Shown one piece after another: positions 8,611-17,274 of a DNA stretch of 19,943 nucleotides (position 1 is its first letter; each line of letters opens with the position of its first letter). Origin of the DNA: Capniomyces stellatus (lineage: Eukaryota; Kickxellomycota; Harpellomycetes; Harpellales; Legeriomycetaceae); assembly GCA_001661515.1 (NCBI GenBank), contig LUVW01000057.1, positions 3,077-23,019 on the forward strand, written 5' to 3'. Below the pieces are notes generated by a model that saw nothing but the letters and a program-made list of their open reading frames with translations, ran no database searches and was not told the origin of the DNA. The translations under genes were made by a program, and so were the position numbers.

Positions 8611-10203
8611 TTATAAATTGGCATTCAGATACTCGACAAACAGGTTAGGAACCGATTCGATGTTCAATGTATGCATCCTATTGATCGAAATGAACTGTTT
8701 TCGTAACCTTCGCAGCTCAATTATCGTCAGTGTTCGCCCTGGGAGTGCCAAGTAATCAAGACCCCAACCCCGTCAAAACAAAAATTAAAGCAAACAAAAA
8801 ATCAATCAAACGAGCAGAAAAGTTAATATTTTCATCCATTAATACAAATAAACAGGCAATATGTACTCTTGGTAGTAAAACCAAACTGCCCACTAACTTG
8901 GGGAAAAAGTAAATATACTCAAGCGACTTGTAGACAACTTATCTTAACATTTGTTCCATTAATTCCTATTTCAGACGCTCCAACACGAAGCTTTTGGGTA
9001 TCGAGTACTTGTTGGATTATATCTTTAGTAGCTCTGTCCAGTTGGTACAGAAAGTTTGTTTCAGTCACTGGCTCCTATTTACAATTGAAATACATTAACT
9101 ATGTTCCAGCTTGCTATTTTTTTATGCACCAATCACACAAAGTACACATTTTGCAACTGATTTATCGACTATATGAACTGCTTACCACTGCTGTTGCAAG
9201 GTTTGGCGGTGGTGCCTTTTTTAACACTACTGCTTCCCAAATCTGCTCAAAAGGCAGTGTCTCTGAACTATCATTTTGTACTATTAGAAATTGCGGCGTG
9301 TCCCATTTCGTTGTGTTTGAGGGCTCCTCATATCTAGTCACCAATTCTTCAAATCTATATCCATTGCAAGTTTTATTTACAACCTGTCAAGATACTTTAT
9401 CTTTATTTTTTTTTATTCTTTTTTTTTTATACTGTAACTTGACCCATTTCTTTATTTCCCATATTCATTAGCATTGTTTTTCTCATTTTCTTTCTTTTTG
9501 TTGGTACGAGATATTGGCTATTTACATTTTGGTTGGGTATCCCTGCTCTCCTCTGTTAATATTGATTTCCCTTGCATACTCGATCGGTGCTGCCGTATAA
9601 ACCTAAGTAACCCATTCACAACATCCATTTACCACCAGCCAAACTGATAAAGTATAACGAGTTTTGCCTCTTTTTACACTCGGATCCATAGCCAAAAACC
9701 AGAAAGATAACCAAAGACACCACTATCCTCGATATCCACTGGTGCCAATCACACGCATTTACCAACTATTGAAATATACTTACAACGCAATGCGGTGTTC
9801 CAATCGATCTAGATACACAGTAAAGCTGGTACCTGAATCCTTTGATATAATTCATTGAATCGACTATCACTATACAGTTCTTTGATGTGTGTCGCTCTAC
9901 CGCCGATATTATCGATCCCCTCGCCTTTTTTTCCTCAATCGAAGCTAGTTCAAAGTACATGCACTCGCATTTAAATAAACCATACAAACAAAAGTTTGAA
10001 TTCCATCTTTATAAACCAATTCGTCTTTTACCATCATATGCCGTCTTTGCGATCCCCTGTGATTCATCCCCAACCAACACCACTGACATTGATGGTCCAG
10101 TGTAGCTGCTGTCTGATATCTTGTTTTCCAGCCATTCTTTCAACTCCGCTGCTCTTGTCGACTTTCCAACCGATGGAAATCCACTCATCATAATCAACGG
10201 CAT
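8611..10203 (-). CDS. KTI12: Elongator-associated ATPase Kti12 (6-7 exons)
   Basis: The confident exons on the minus strand are 10203-10032, 9944-9784, 9602-9526, 9354-9186, one starting at 9074, and a last one 8738-8611. The first four introns are 87, 181, 171 and 169-111 nt class GT..AG (10031-9945, 9783-9603, 9525-9355, 9185-9075). Kti12 is a P-loop, tRNA-dependent ATPase needed for Elongator to make mcm5 modifications at wobble uridine. The product starts with MPLIMMSGFPSVGKST (Walker A, residues 8-15). It continues with GDESQGI, then IVIVDSMNYIKGFRYQLYC (the most conserved block), then VTRYEEPSNTTKWD and LPFEQIWEAVV, then NFLYQLDRATKDIIQ, and ends IIELRRLRKQF..EYLNAN. The join after residue about 230 is uncertain. 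One frame-keeping model ends the exon at 8949, uses a 19-nt exon 8885-8867, then 8738 (283 residues). Another runs the exon to 8939 directly to 8738. It converges on SSL1. Confidence 0.93.
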
Positions 10204-10647
10204 CTTTTCGTCTTTTCGCTTTTTCTAACTCTGCTAAAGTTCCTTTCTTTTGGGTTCGGGTTTAGGTTCGAGTTTGTTGTAATTAATTGGCCTCAAATAT
10301 AGTGTAGAATCCTGTTACTTTACAAGCAGTAACTTTCCTTGTTTACTATCCGTTTTTACTCCTTTAGCCGCTAAAAGTTCTCATCAATTTTATCGAGACA
10401 TTTCAAATACCAAAAAAAAAAAAATCAATCAAATTTCAATAATAATCAGTCAAAAAAAAAATTAATTTATGTTTAACGAATTAAATTGCAAAATTTACAG
10501 ACTCTTCAATTTCTAATACGTGAAAGCGAATTACTTTTATGGGAGATAGTATCAAGTAATGCAAAGTAATACTGTGAAAGTTTCGGTTTGCCAATTGGAT
10601 GTGCTTATATGAATATCTTGTTTTACAACTCGACTTTTCTAATGTAA

Positions 10648-11190
10648 TTTTCTCTACAACCAGATTTCAAAGCCGCACGGTTTTTCACAAAAAGTTCATT
10701 CACCATAAACATATTGAAAACAAGCCAAGGTTATAGTGTGGACCAAAACAACCCAAATATGACGGGGTTGGGCTTATTTTACACATGCTCGCATATTACC
10801 AATTCGGTTAGCTGCCTCGTCCAAACTGCTGCACAGGATTCGTGAGTTGTTCGATGCAATAATCAACAATGGATATGGGCGGTAAAAGCCCAATTACCCG
10901 AAACATGTATGATTTGTAAGTTGGGGGGTTTGTCCAACAGCTTCAAATTCACAGTAAAGCAATTCCAGTGTCCTTATCCCATAGCGGTTGCAAAATTTGC
11001 TTCACAGGTTATCTAATCTCCTGAAATAATCGTCAAATCCACTAATGTTTGAACGGTGTGCTTAATTGCCAATACCCGAGTGTATCTTGCGTTTACCAGT
11101 AATCCTCGTGAATTGATATATCATTCTGTTGTTCCATGCGAATACAGCAGACATTTTTGGCAACTGGCCCTCAATACGCAAAGTTGGTAA
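10648..11190 (+). pseudogene. Possible eroded coding sequence, unidentified
   Basis: On the + strand a single frame runs from 10648 to 11190 with only three internal stops (10843, 11014, 11050), leaving open runs of 65, 56, 11 and 45 codons. The translation has ordinary amino-acid content, with segments such as MICKLGGLSNSFKFTVKQF and RELIYHSVVPCEYSRHFWQL. Sequence here is GC-richer than the surrounding intergenic DNA. No family is recognised and no start or splice pattern removes the stops convincingly. The minus strand of the same interval also has two fairly long open runs, so strand and even coding origin remain open. Confidence 0.25.
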
Positions 11191-11448
11191 ATGTGATTTC
11201 CTTTTAGTAAGTGAGGCTTTGCATTAGCCGATTGTTGGTAATAGCGCTACTTGACATATCAGTTGGTTTTGTAATGTGCTTGCTAACCAAAGCAGGATAT
11301 GAACTCGATTGATAAAAGCTGTAGAAATCGCCACCAACTAGTAATATGATAAACTATACAGACAGTGCTAACCACAACAAACACTGATATACTAGAGCAG
11401 GGATTTGTGTATTCAACAAAAAAAAATAGGATGAAAAATAAGCTAAAT

Positions 11449-11460
11449 ACCACGCGTGGT
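11449..11460. promoter_or_regulatory. 12-bp perfect palindrome with ACGCGT core
   Basis: ACCACGCGTGGT reads the same on both strands and lies 133 bp before the ATG of the secreted-protein gene. Its centre, ACGCGT, matches the MCB element bound by MBF-type (Mbp1/Swi6) factors at G1/S promoters of other fungi. Function here is inferred from motif and position only. Confidence 0.4.
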
Positions 11461-11593
11461 CTTCCCTGGACGTAATCTACAAAAATTTTGTTGTTTTTTT
11501 TTCTAGCTCTTAAATTGCAGCTTTTGGATATACCAAGACTTTTAACTGTTCTAACGTGAATCAATTGTAGTAGTAATAATACCAGCAGGAAAA

Positions 11594-12349
11594 ATGAAGT
11601 TCATCAAATGCTACTTGCAACTGTATCTTGTTTTATTGTCACAGGATGTAAATGCGGCTATTCTAAAGCCAGTTTCTGAAGGCCACAACAGCATCCAGTC
11701 AGAGTATATTGTCAATACACCAAAGAATATCAACCAACCTGCAATAAAAAAGCACAGAATTGGTTCAGTTCAACCAACAACAAAGCCGATAATGAGTGTT
11801 AAGTCAGAGCGCAGCACCAAGCTCAAAGATGAGAATAAATTGTCAAAGCTACGTAAAAACAAGGGCGACAGATTCATAATGGGTACTGGGCTTAGTTTAA
11901 TTACCAGTTTGCTTGGTGGTTTGACAGGCAGTGGTATTTTTGGTAGTTTGTTAAGCACTGGATTAAAACTGGGGTCTTCGCTTTTGTCGGGTGGGCTGAA
12001 GCTCGGTGGTAGTCTGTTGGGAAATGGGTTGAAAATAGGAGGGCAACTGCTGACTGGCAGAGGAAGGAAGCAAAGAGGGTCAGGCAGATCCGTTAATAAA
12101 CAGAACAACAAAATGTATATAAACAGCTCTAAAGAAGCCAATGTTTCGGGTCCTATCAGAACTGGGCGCAAGGCAACCAAACCAAACCAAAACAGTGGAC
12201 AGGCTATTGGTAATAGACGTATTAGACTAAACAAAGAAGTAAACATTCCTATCAAAGCAAAGAAGACAGCGACCAAAGTCAAACACAACAGCACACAAAA
12301 GCGAACAAGACCGTCAACGGTTGCTAGAACTGCAAAACGTAGAAGCTAA
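11594..12349 (+). CDS. Secreted basic protein with three 11-residue Leu/Gly repeats
   Basis: I do not recognise a family for this 251-residue protein. Residues 1-21 look like a signal peptide (MKFIKCYLQLYLVLLSQDVNA, with a basic start and a Leu-rich core). Residues 22-95 are polar and basic. Residues 96-155 form a hydrophobic, Gly/Leu-rich block. In it, the 11-mers GSLLSTGLKLG (117-127), SSLLSGGLKLG (128-138) and GSLLGNGLKIG (139-149) are followed by a half copy GQLLTG. Residues 156-251 are strongly basic (Lys/Arg/Asn/Gln/Thr), with N-glycosylation sequons at Asn177, Asn183 and in HNST, and dibasic sites (NRRI, QKRT, AKRRS) where a Kex2-like protease could cut. No cysteine pattern is present beyond Cys6. 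The block could form amphipathic, membrane-seeking or self-associating helices. A role in surface attachment or antagonism is conjecture. It converges on the RING gene. Confidence 0.75.
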   Translation: MKFIKCYLQLYLVLLSQDVNAAILKPVSEGHNSIQSEYIVNTPKNINQPAIKKHRIGSVQPTTKPIMSVKSERSTKLKDENKLSKLRKNKGDRFIMGTGLSLITSLLGGLTGSGIFGSLLSTGLKLGSSLLSGGLKLGGSLLGNGLKIGGQLLTGRGRKQRGSGRSVNKQNNKMYINSSKEANVSGPIRTGRKATKPNQNSGQAIGNRRIRLNKEVNIPIKAKKTATKVKHNSTQKRTRPSTVARTAKRRS

Positions 12350-12353
12350 AGAG

Positions 12354-12396
12354 ATGGCTTTCGTATACAAGATAGGCATACGAGAAGCGCAGCCAT
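12354..12396 (+). other. Stem-loop just after the secreted-protein stop
   Basis: ATGGCT (12354-12359) pairs with AGCCAT (12391-12396), and inside it TCGTAT (12361-12366) pairs with ATACGA (12378-12383). The hairpin is interrupted by an asymmetric internal loop and lies 5 bp past the stop codon, so it would be in the 3' UTR of the secreted-protein mRNA. No folding calculation was made. Confidence 0.4.
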
Positions 12397-12429
12397 AACA
12401 GCGGTGTAATGAACGACTCAAGAACAGAC

Positions 12430-12449
12430 TTTTTTTTTTTAAAAAAAAA
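12430..12449. repeat. T11-A9 inverted homopolymer
   Basis: A run of 11 T followed directly by 9 A lies between the convergent ends of the secreted-protein and RING genes. It can base-pair on either transcript and may mark the 3'-end zone of both. Confidence 0.6.
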
Positions 12450-12591
12450 TTAATATTAAAGAAATCCATAAGTTATAATTAATAAAGAGTATCAATAGTG
12501 TAAATTGTAACATGGTAAATGGACAAGTATTAAAGTTGGAAAAAAGAAAAAGTACAATTGAATAGAAACGAGATTGAGGAGAGCTTGGTGG

Positions 12592-14377
12592 TTATGTAGA
12601 TTCCAAGTCTATAAACAGCATATTCCCTACACCTAAACCAATAGATAAGAAGCAACACCACATATGAATAAATTGATACATAAAAACAAAAAAGGATTAA
12701 AAGTAGAAGAAGAAAAGTAGGAATAGTTAAAGACGAACCTGATCTGCAAATAGGGCATTTTTTGCTTTGTTTAAGGTAGGGATTAGAGCAAGATTTGCAG
12801 AGACAAAGGTGTCGACATGGCAAGACAACAACGGTACAAACATCGGTCAGACAGATAACACACAGTTCAAGTTCGGAGTTGTCGAGTGAGGAGTTTTGGG
12901 GGTTTATTGTGGATTCGGATTTGGACTGAGAAAGACTCAATTCGGCGGGCTGCGGAAACTCGGGAGGCGAAACGTTGTTTTTTGCGTCGTAGAGGCCAAA
13001 GATTTCGTGTTGGGTAAAATAGTTGCCGTTGAGGCGGAGTTTCTGGCTGGTAAACCGGATGTTGAAGTTGGACTGGGCGTCGATTTTGACTTTGAAAAAG
13101 GAGATCTGGTAGTCGTGCAAATAGGCTTTTCCGTGTTTTTCGGTGTCAATTTGCTCCAAAAGAACAATCAGACTGTGTGTTTCGTTTTGGCTGCCATTTG
13201 CGTTGAAGTCTCTGCTAATGTTTTCCTGGCTGTCCTTTTCAGGCAGGTTTGGTCCTTTGCTTTTGTTGCTGACCTCCTGTAGCTGAATCGCTTCCTGGTT
13301 CGCTCCTGGGCTTGACACATTGTTGTTTCTCCTCGACAGCAGCGAAAACATCCCAAAACTCGCTCCAGCCTCATTTCCTTCACCCTCCTCGTCGCCCCTT
13401 TCGTCCTCCTCGTCGCTCGAGCTATACTTCCTGCCCCCTTCGTTCTCTCCGTTTTGCTCCGTGTCTAGCGAGACAAAGTTCAACACTTCTTTCATTGGCG
13501 ACGTCTCTGAGTTCAGGTATTCTGGCCCAAACTGTACCTTTTGGCTGTTTCCTGGCCCAACACTAAACGACCTGTTATGCTCTTTTGCCACTTTTGACCT
13601 AATACTATTTTATTTCCATTTTACATTTAATAATCTCATTTTGTCAATTTTAGTCCGTTTATTTGCCCTTTTGCTATTTTTCCACACACTCAGGTCCTTG
13701 GGACCACACTCCAGTCTTCTATACTGCATTTACCTTGGTACTCTTGTGTTTTTGCCCCCTTTAAGCAGCGCAGAAGCCCAGTAAAACGTCACTTTTAAAG
13801 GCACAGCTGTGTCCAGCGTAACTTCAAAGTTGAATTTCACGTTTGATTCATTGACATTGCTGCGCTCAGCTCTAATCCCCGACAGAACCGCTGACGCCCC
13901 CCTCAAATTCATTTTGCTAACAACTACATTGCTTGGCTCTTCGTTCTACTCGTCAAGTACCAATAGCAACCAACAACATTTCTATTACTTTAACATTATT
14001 ACTTCTACTTTTATCTTTTTATCTCTTGTTTTATCTCTTGTTTCTTCTCGGCTGTTAAAGCCAAATACTATATTCACTATCTATCTTTTAATTTCTAATA
14101 CCTGAACTGAACATTGATCCAACAATTCGCTTTCTTGGACAATCGTCGCCTGCTTATACTGCGGCTCAAACAACAGGTTCTTTTGTGTATACCTTCTCAA
14201 ACTAGCGCTGTTGTTTTGCTCTATTGCTCGCAAGTCCACCCTTCCCTCAGAATTGGCTTGGTTACTCTGCGACTCCAGATCCGGTAAATTATCACGTGTT
14301 GCATTATTTGCATTGTTCATGTTTATTGAATTCTGCATTTCATTGATATTTCTTCTAAGTAGCTGTGCAGGTATCAT
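12592..14377 (-). CDS. Mahogunin/LOG2-type RING-HC E3 ubiquitin ligase (4 exons)
   Basis: The proposed exons on the minus strand are 14377-14102, 13936-13734, 13598-12739 and 12626-12592 (1374 nt, 457 residues, frame kept). Introns are 165, 135 and 112 nt. The RING is a C3HC4 of the MGRN1/RNF157/LOG2 type: CVICLTDV (Cys406, Cys409), LPCRHLCLCKSC, then CPIC ending at Cys444. The preceding domain has the family order: a beta strand with VKFNFEVTLDTAVPLKVTFY, FSVGPGNSQKVQFGP, then QISFFKVKI and FTQHEIFGL before the RING. An acidic Ser/Asp/Glu stretch (about 218-238) is an added linker. Such proteins transfer ubiquitin to membrane-trafficking cargo. The exon 2 acceptor was chosen because it restores frame. 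Exon 3 has two AG acceptors six bases apart. The last exon is uncertain: its donor is GTTCGT, and reading through instead gives a hydrophobic tail ending at 12530. The N-terminus (residues 1-90) is poorly conserved. Confidence 0.85.
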
Positions 14378-15908
14378 TACAATTATTTATTATTATTTCC
14401 TAAAAGTTTGGTTACTGTCTGACTAACATTTATCCGCGTAATGTACAAGAGGTATTATAAATCCAACATTGGTTTTTCAACTTTAAACCGCCATGAATTA
14501 CCTCTAGCTTCTCTACTGTTTTTGTAGCCGAGTTCAACAACAAGTTTTTTTTTTATCCAAATAAATAAAACAAGCCAAGCAATTGTAACAAGCGTTTATC
14601 AAGGTTATCAATTTCAGTAAATTATCATCACCAATAACCCTACGATTATGTTTTTTTTTGTTCAGCTTTATTCCTGGTAATGTCTAAAAAAAATCAATGC
14701 GTTCTTTTTCTCCATTTAAAAACCAATCTCCTTTTTTTTCTTCCTTTCTTCAAATTGACAATAAGCGTGTGCTGGTTTATTTCAAACTCACAATTTGGCC
14801 TACTAAACGACGATGCAATCTCTGGTTATTTTTACTACCCTAAACAAAAAAAAAGCTTGTTTATTTAAACCCGGCAACCATTAACTAAATGGAATGCTCA
14901 ACAGTGCACCCGGGTTTTAGTCTGGGTCCTTTAAAACAAAAACCAAAACCCAAAGCCAGTAAATGTATTGAAACGAATAAAATAGCCAAGTGCGATAATA
15001 CGTTTAATGCACGATTTTAAAAGCAATTATTTCAAAATTTCATTGCTGTTTTAAATACCACTGCTGCTGTTACTTTTACTACTACTGTTACTTTTACTAT
15101 TGTTGCTTATATTAAAAACTGACTGATCACTATAACTGACGCTTTAAAGCATTGGCCATGCCTCCAAGAGCAATTATCATGCTGATTGATACTTTTTTTT
15201 TGCTCTGGCTTTATTTTAGCTTGTTATATTAAATCTGAAATGATGTATTAGCCCTGGATCTTATTTGGATTATTAAAGGTATTTAACAGAAATTTGTGGG
15301 GGGTATAGTTTCTCTACTAGCTAATCAACTGAGTACAAAGTCTAATTGCATATGGGCAAATCGCAAACCAGCAAGTTAAATTTGCCCAATATCCAACATT
15401 GATAGCAGCGTAAGCCATATTTCAGCTCTAAATGGTCGAAAGTGTACATTGCAAAAACAAACTCGCATGCCGATATTACAGATAAGCCAAAGCAGGTCTA
15501 GACTTTGTTGGTTTGGAGCCAAAAGAAGCTAGTTCAAGGAAATATTCTAGTCCAGCTTTTGGTTTGGTATTAGCAGCAATTTTGGTGAATTAGTTTTATT
15601 TGACACATTCAATGTCCAAGTAGATACAGATTTTAGGCAAGTAGACTTAAAATGTCTAAATGAATGCACTTTTAGACTTTAAACTTTATTTTTTTTTACA
15701 ACAAATATCGAAACAGTTCCAGAATAAAGTATACTTTACAAATAAAGGTTTATTGTGCTCTGGTAAAAGATAACATCGCTCTTCTGACTAAACTGCAAGT
15801 GTATCATAGACTTACGAGATATTCAGTACAAGGGTTTGTGACTGTAACAATATAGATTGAAACATACTAGAAAAGCAAATAGAAGCGGTCAGAGCTACTG
15901 GTACTTAA
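14378..15908. other. Intergenic region between the RING gene and RAS
   Basis: This 1.53-kb stretch has no gene I can support. It is the shared upstream region of two divergent genes. It holds T and A tracts (for example near 14546, 14651, 15189 and 15690), an 18-bp direct repeat (separate entry), and on the minus strand one 51-codon open stretch (15497-15342) of plausible protein composition but unknown identity. The 62-codon frame at 14680-14868 is T-rich and not convincing. Confidence 0.5.
15069..15104. repeat. 18-bp direct repeat, two copies
   Basis: GTTACTTTTACTACTACT (15069-15086) is followed at once by GTTACTTTTACTATTGTT (15087-15104). It sits in intergenic DNA about 800 bp before RAS and looks like a small trinucleotide-derived microsatellite. 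Confidence 0.8.
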
Positions 15909-16948
15909 ATGGCGCACAAGGTCCTTGAATACAACCTGGTTTTAATAGGCGATGGTGGTGTTGGAAAATCAGCTTTGACTATCCAGTTTCTTCAAAACTA
16001 TTTCATCGAAGAGTATGACCCGACAATAGAAGGTAACTAGAGCAGCGTATTTTCTGTATTTAAATGTTGTAAGCCAAGAAAGTATGCCAACGAGATCACT
16101 GCTTTCAAGTAAAATTAACAAGTTGGGATTGTGTCCATGGCTTAGATACGTATAAAAAGGAGTGTATGATCAACGGGCAGAAGGTTTACTTGAACATTCT
16201 TGATACGGCAGGCCAATACGAGTACAGGTAACGACAAATTATTGACTTGTTGTATAAATTATACACATTTTTAGTTGACGAAAAGTAGTAGTTGAGGTGT
16301 TTGGGCAAAGTATGTCGCTTTATTGGGCGAACTGTGCCGTTTTGCTTTCTTTTTTACTATGAATACTAACGCAAATCAATAATAAAAACGGGCTAGGTCG
16401 TTAATGAACCAGTACATTAGACACGGCGAAGGGTTTATATTGGTGTTTAGTGTTACATCGAAGGCATCGTTTGTCTACGCCAAATCGCTTTATGACCAGA
16501 TTTTAACAGTGAAAAAAACCCATGTGTTCCCTGTGGTTTTGGTGGGCAACAAAATTGACTTGAAAATGACAAGACAGGTATCGAAAGAAGGTATTCGATG
16601 CAAGCATAGAGATATTATGCGTTGGATTATTATTGAACTGCCAACCAAAAAAATAAAATAAAGAAAGCTTGGTATTTCAACAAGTAGTTTGAGCTTTTAT
16701 ATTAATCCAGGTTGGTTAAACTGGGTAACGTAGATGCTGAGGAAGTAGCCAAAAAATGGAGAATCCCGTACTATGAAACGTCCGCTAAAGACAGAATAAA
16801 CGTTGATCAAATATTCTATGGCCTTGTCAAGGAGATCCACGCGGTAAACGAGGTTTCCGAAAAGATGCTAGGTGGAATCATTGGGAAGGATAGCAAAACC
16901 AACAAACCTCAGCCGCCGCCTCCTAAAAACGACTGCTGCTTGATGTAG
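15909..16948 (+). CDS. RAS1: Ras GTPase with CCLM prenylation box (4 exons)
   Basis: Exons are 15909-16032, 16146-16227, 16397-16590 and 16734-16948 (615 nt, 204 residues). The introns of 113, 169 and 143 nt are GT..AG and the frame is kept. The protein is a membrane-anchored molecular switch, normally upstream of adenylate cyclase or MAP-kinase signalling in fungi. G1 is GDGGVGKSA (residues 14-22), the effector loop is YDPTIEDTY (36-44), G3 is DTAGQ (61-65), G4 is NKID (120-123) and G5 is ETSAK (148-152). The C-terminus has a Pro-rich linker and ends CCLM, a farnesyl-type CaaX box with an adjacent cysteine. The catalytic Gln (human Gln61) is present as Gln65, but the next residue, Glu62 in human Ras, is Tyr66. 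DTAGQ followed by EY supports Ras rather than Rap/Rsr1. The last exon start at 16734 was chosen because it restores [15 protein letters not shown]. The nearer AG at 16709-16710 breaks the frame. Confidence 0.95.
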
Positions 16949-17274
16949 AGCAGTATAAATAGTATAAATTAACGAATAGAGTAATTATAAATTGTTGGAA
17001 TAAATAAAGCAAAACCAAAAGACCGAATATTTTTTTATAAATTCAAAAGCCGAGTATTGAAATAAGGCCAAATAACATCTACATCTAATTCGGTGCTATT
17101 GCTATTGTTGCATCATAAACACCAAGCTGCTCTCGGAAAAACTAGACAGTCATAATTGAATACAATTTTTACAGCTATTAGTGAAATAAATAAAACAAGG
17201 TTCGACAAAGTTCGACTTTCAAGTAAAAAAAAAAAAAGTAAAGCCAAAAAGAAAAAAGATCATGAAGCAACCGT
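16949..17274. other. Convergent 3' region between RAS and CLPP
   Basis: This 326-bp spacer between two convergent stop codons holds AATAAA-like signals (near 17001 on the + strand) and an A14 tract near 17226-17239, which is a T tract just after the CLPP stop on the minus strand. The 98-codon + frame crossing it and CLPP is antisense noise. Confidence 0.6.

Larger units (their letters stand above)
10204..11593. other. Intergenic region between KTI12 and the secreted-protein gene
   Basis: This 1.39-kb stretch holds no supported gene. The first 450 bp are AT-rich with A tracts near 10411-10424 and 10453-10461, and should contain the KTI12 promoter. The middle (10648-11190) is GC-richer and has coding-like open frames broken by stops (separate entry). 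The last 400 bp should hold the promoter of the secreted-protein gene, with the palindrome at 11449-11460. The 93-codon minus-strand open frame at 11283-11564 has no recognisable features and is doubtful. Confidence 0.5.

Noticed and set aside
10255..10280. GGTTCGAG motif resembling a tRNA T-loop
   Set aside because: No acceptor stem, anticodon arm or D-arm can be paired around it on either strand.
11283..11564. 93-codon minus-strand open frame
   Set aside because: It is Phe/Val/Ile/Ser-rich, has no recognisable motif, and covers the probable promoter of the secreted-protein gene.
11770..12294. 174-codon minus-strand frame antisense to the secreted-protein gene
   Set aside because: The + frame has a signal peptide and repeats conserved at residue level with diverged codons; the minus frame is its Leu/Pro/Ser complement.
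14680..14868. 62-codon + frame in the RING-RAS spacer
   Set aside because: Its hydrophobic content follows T tracts, no splice partner was found, and no family is recognised.
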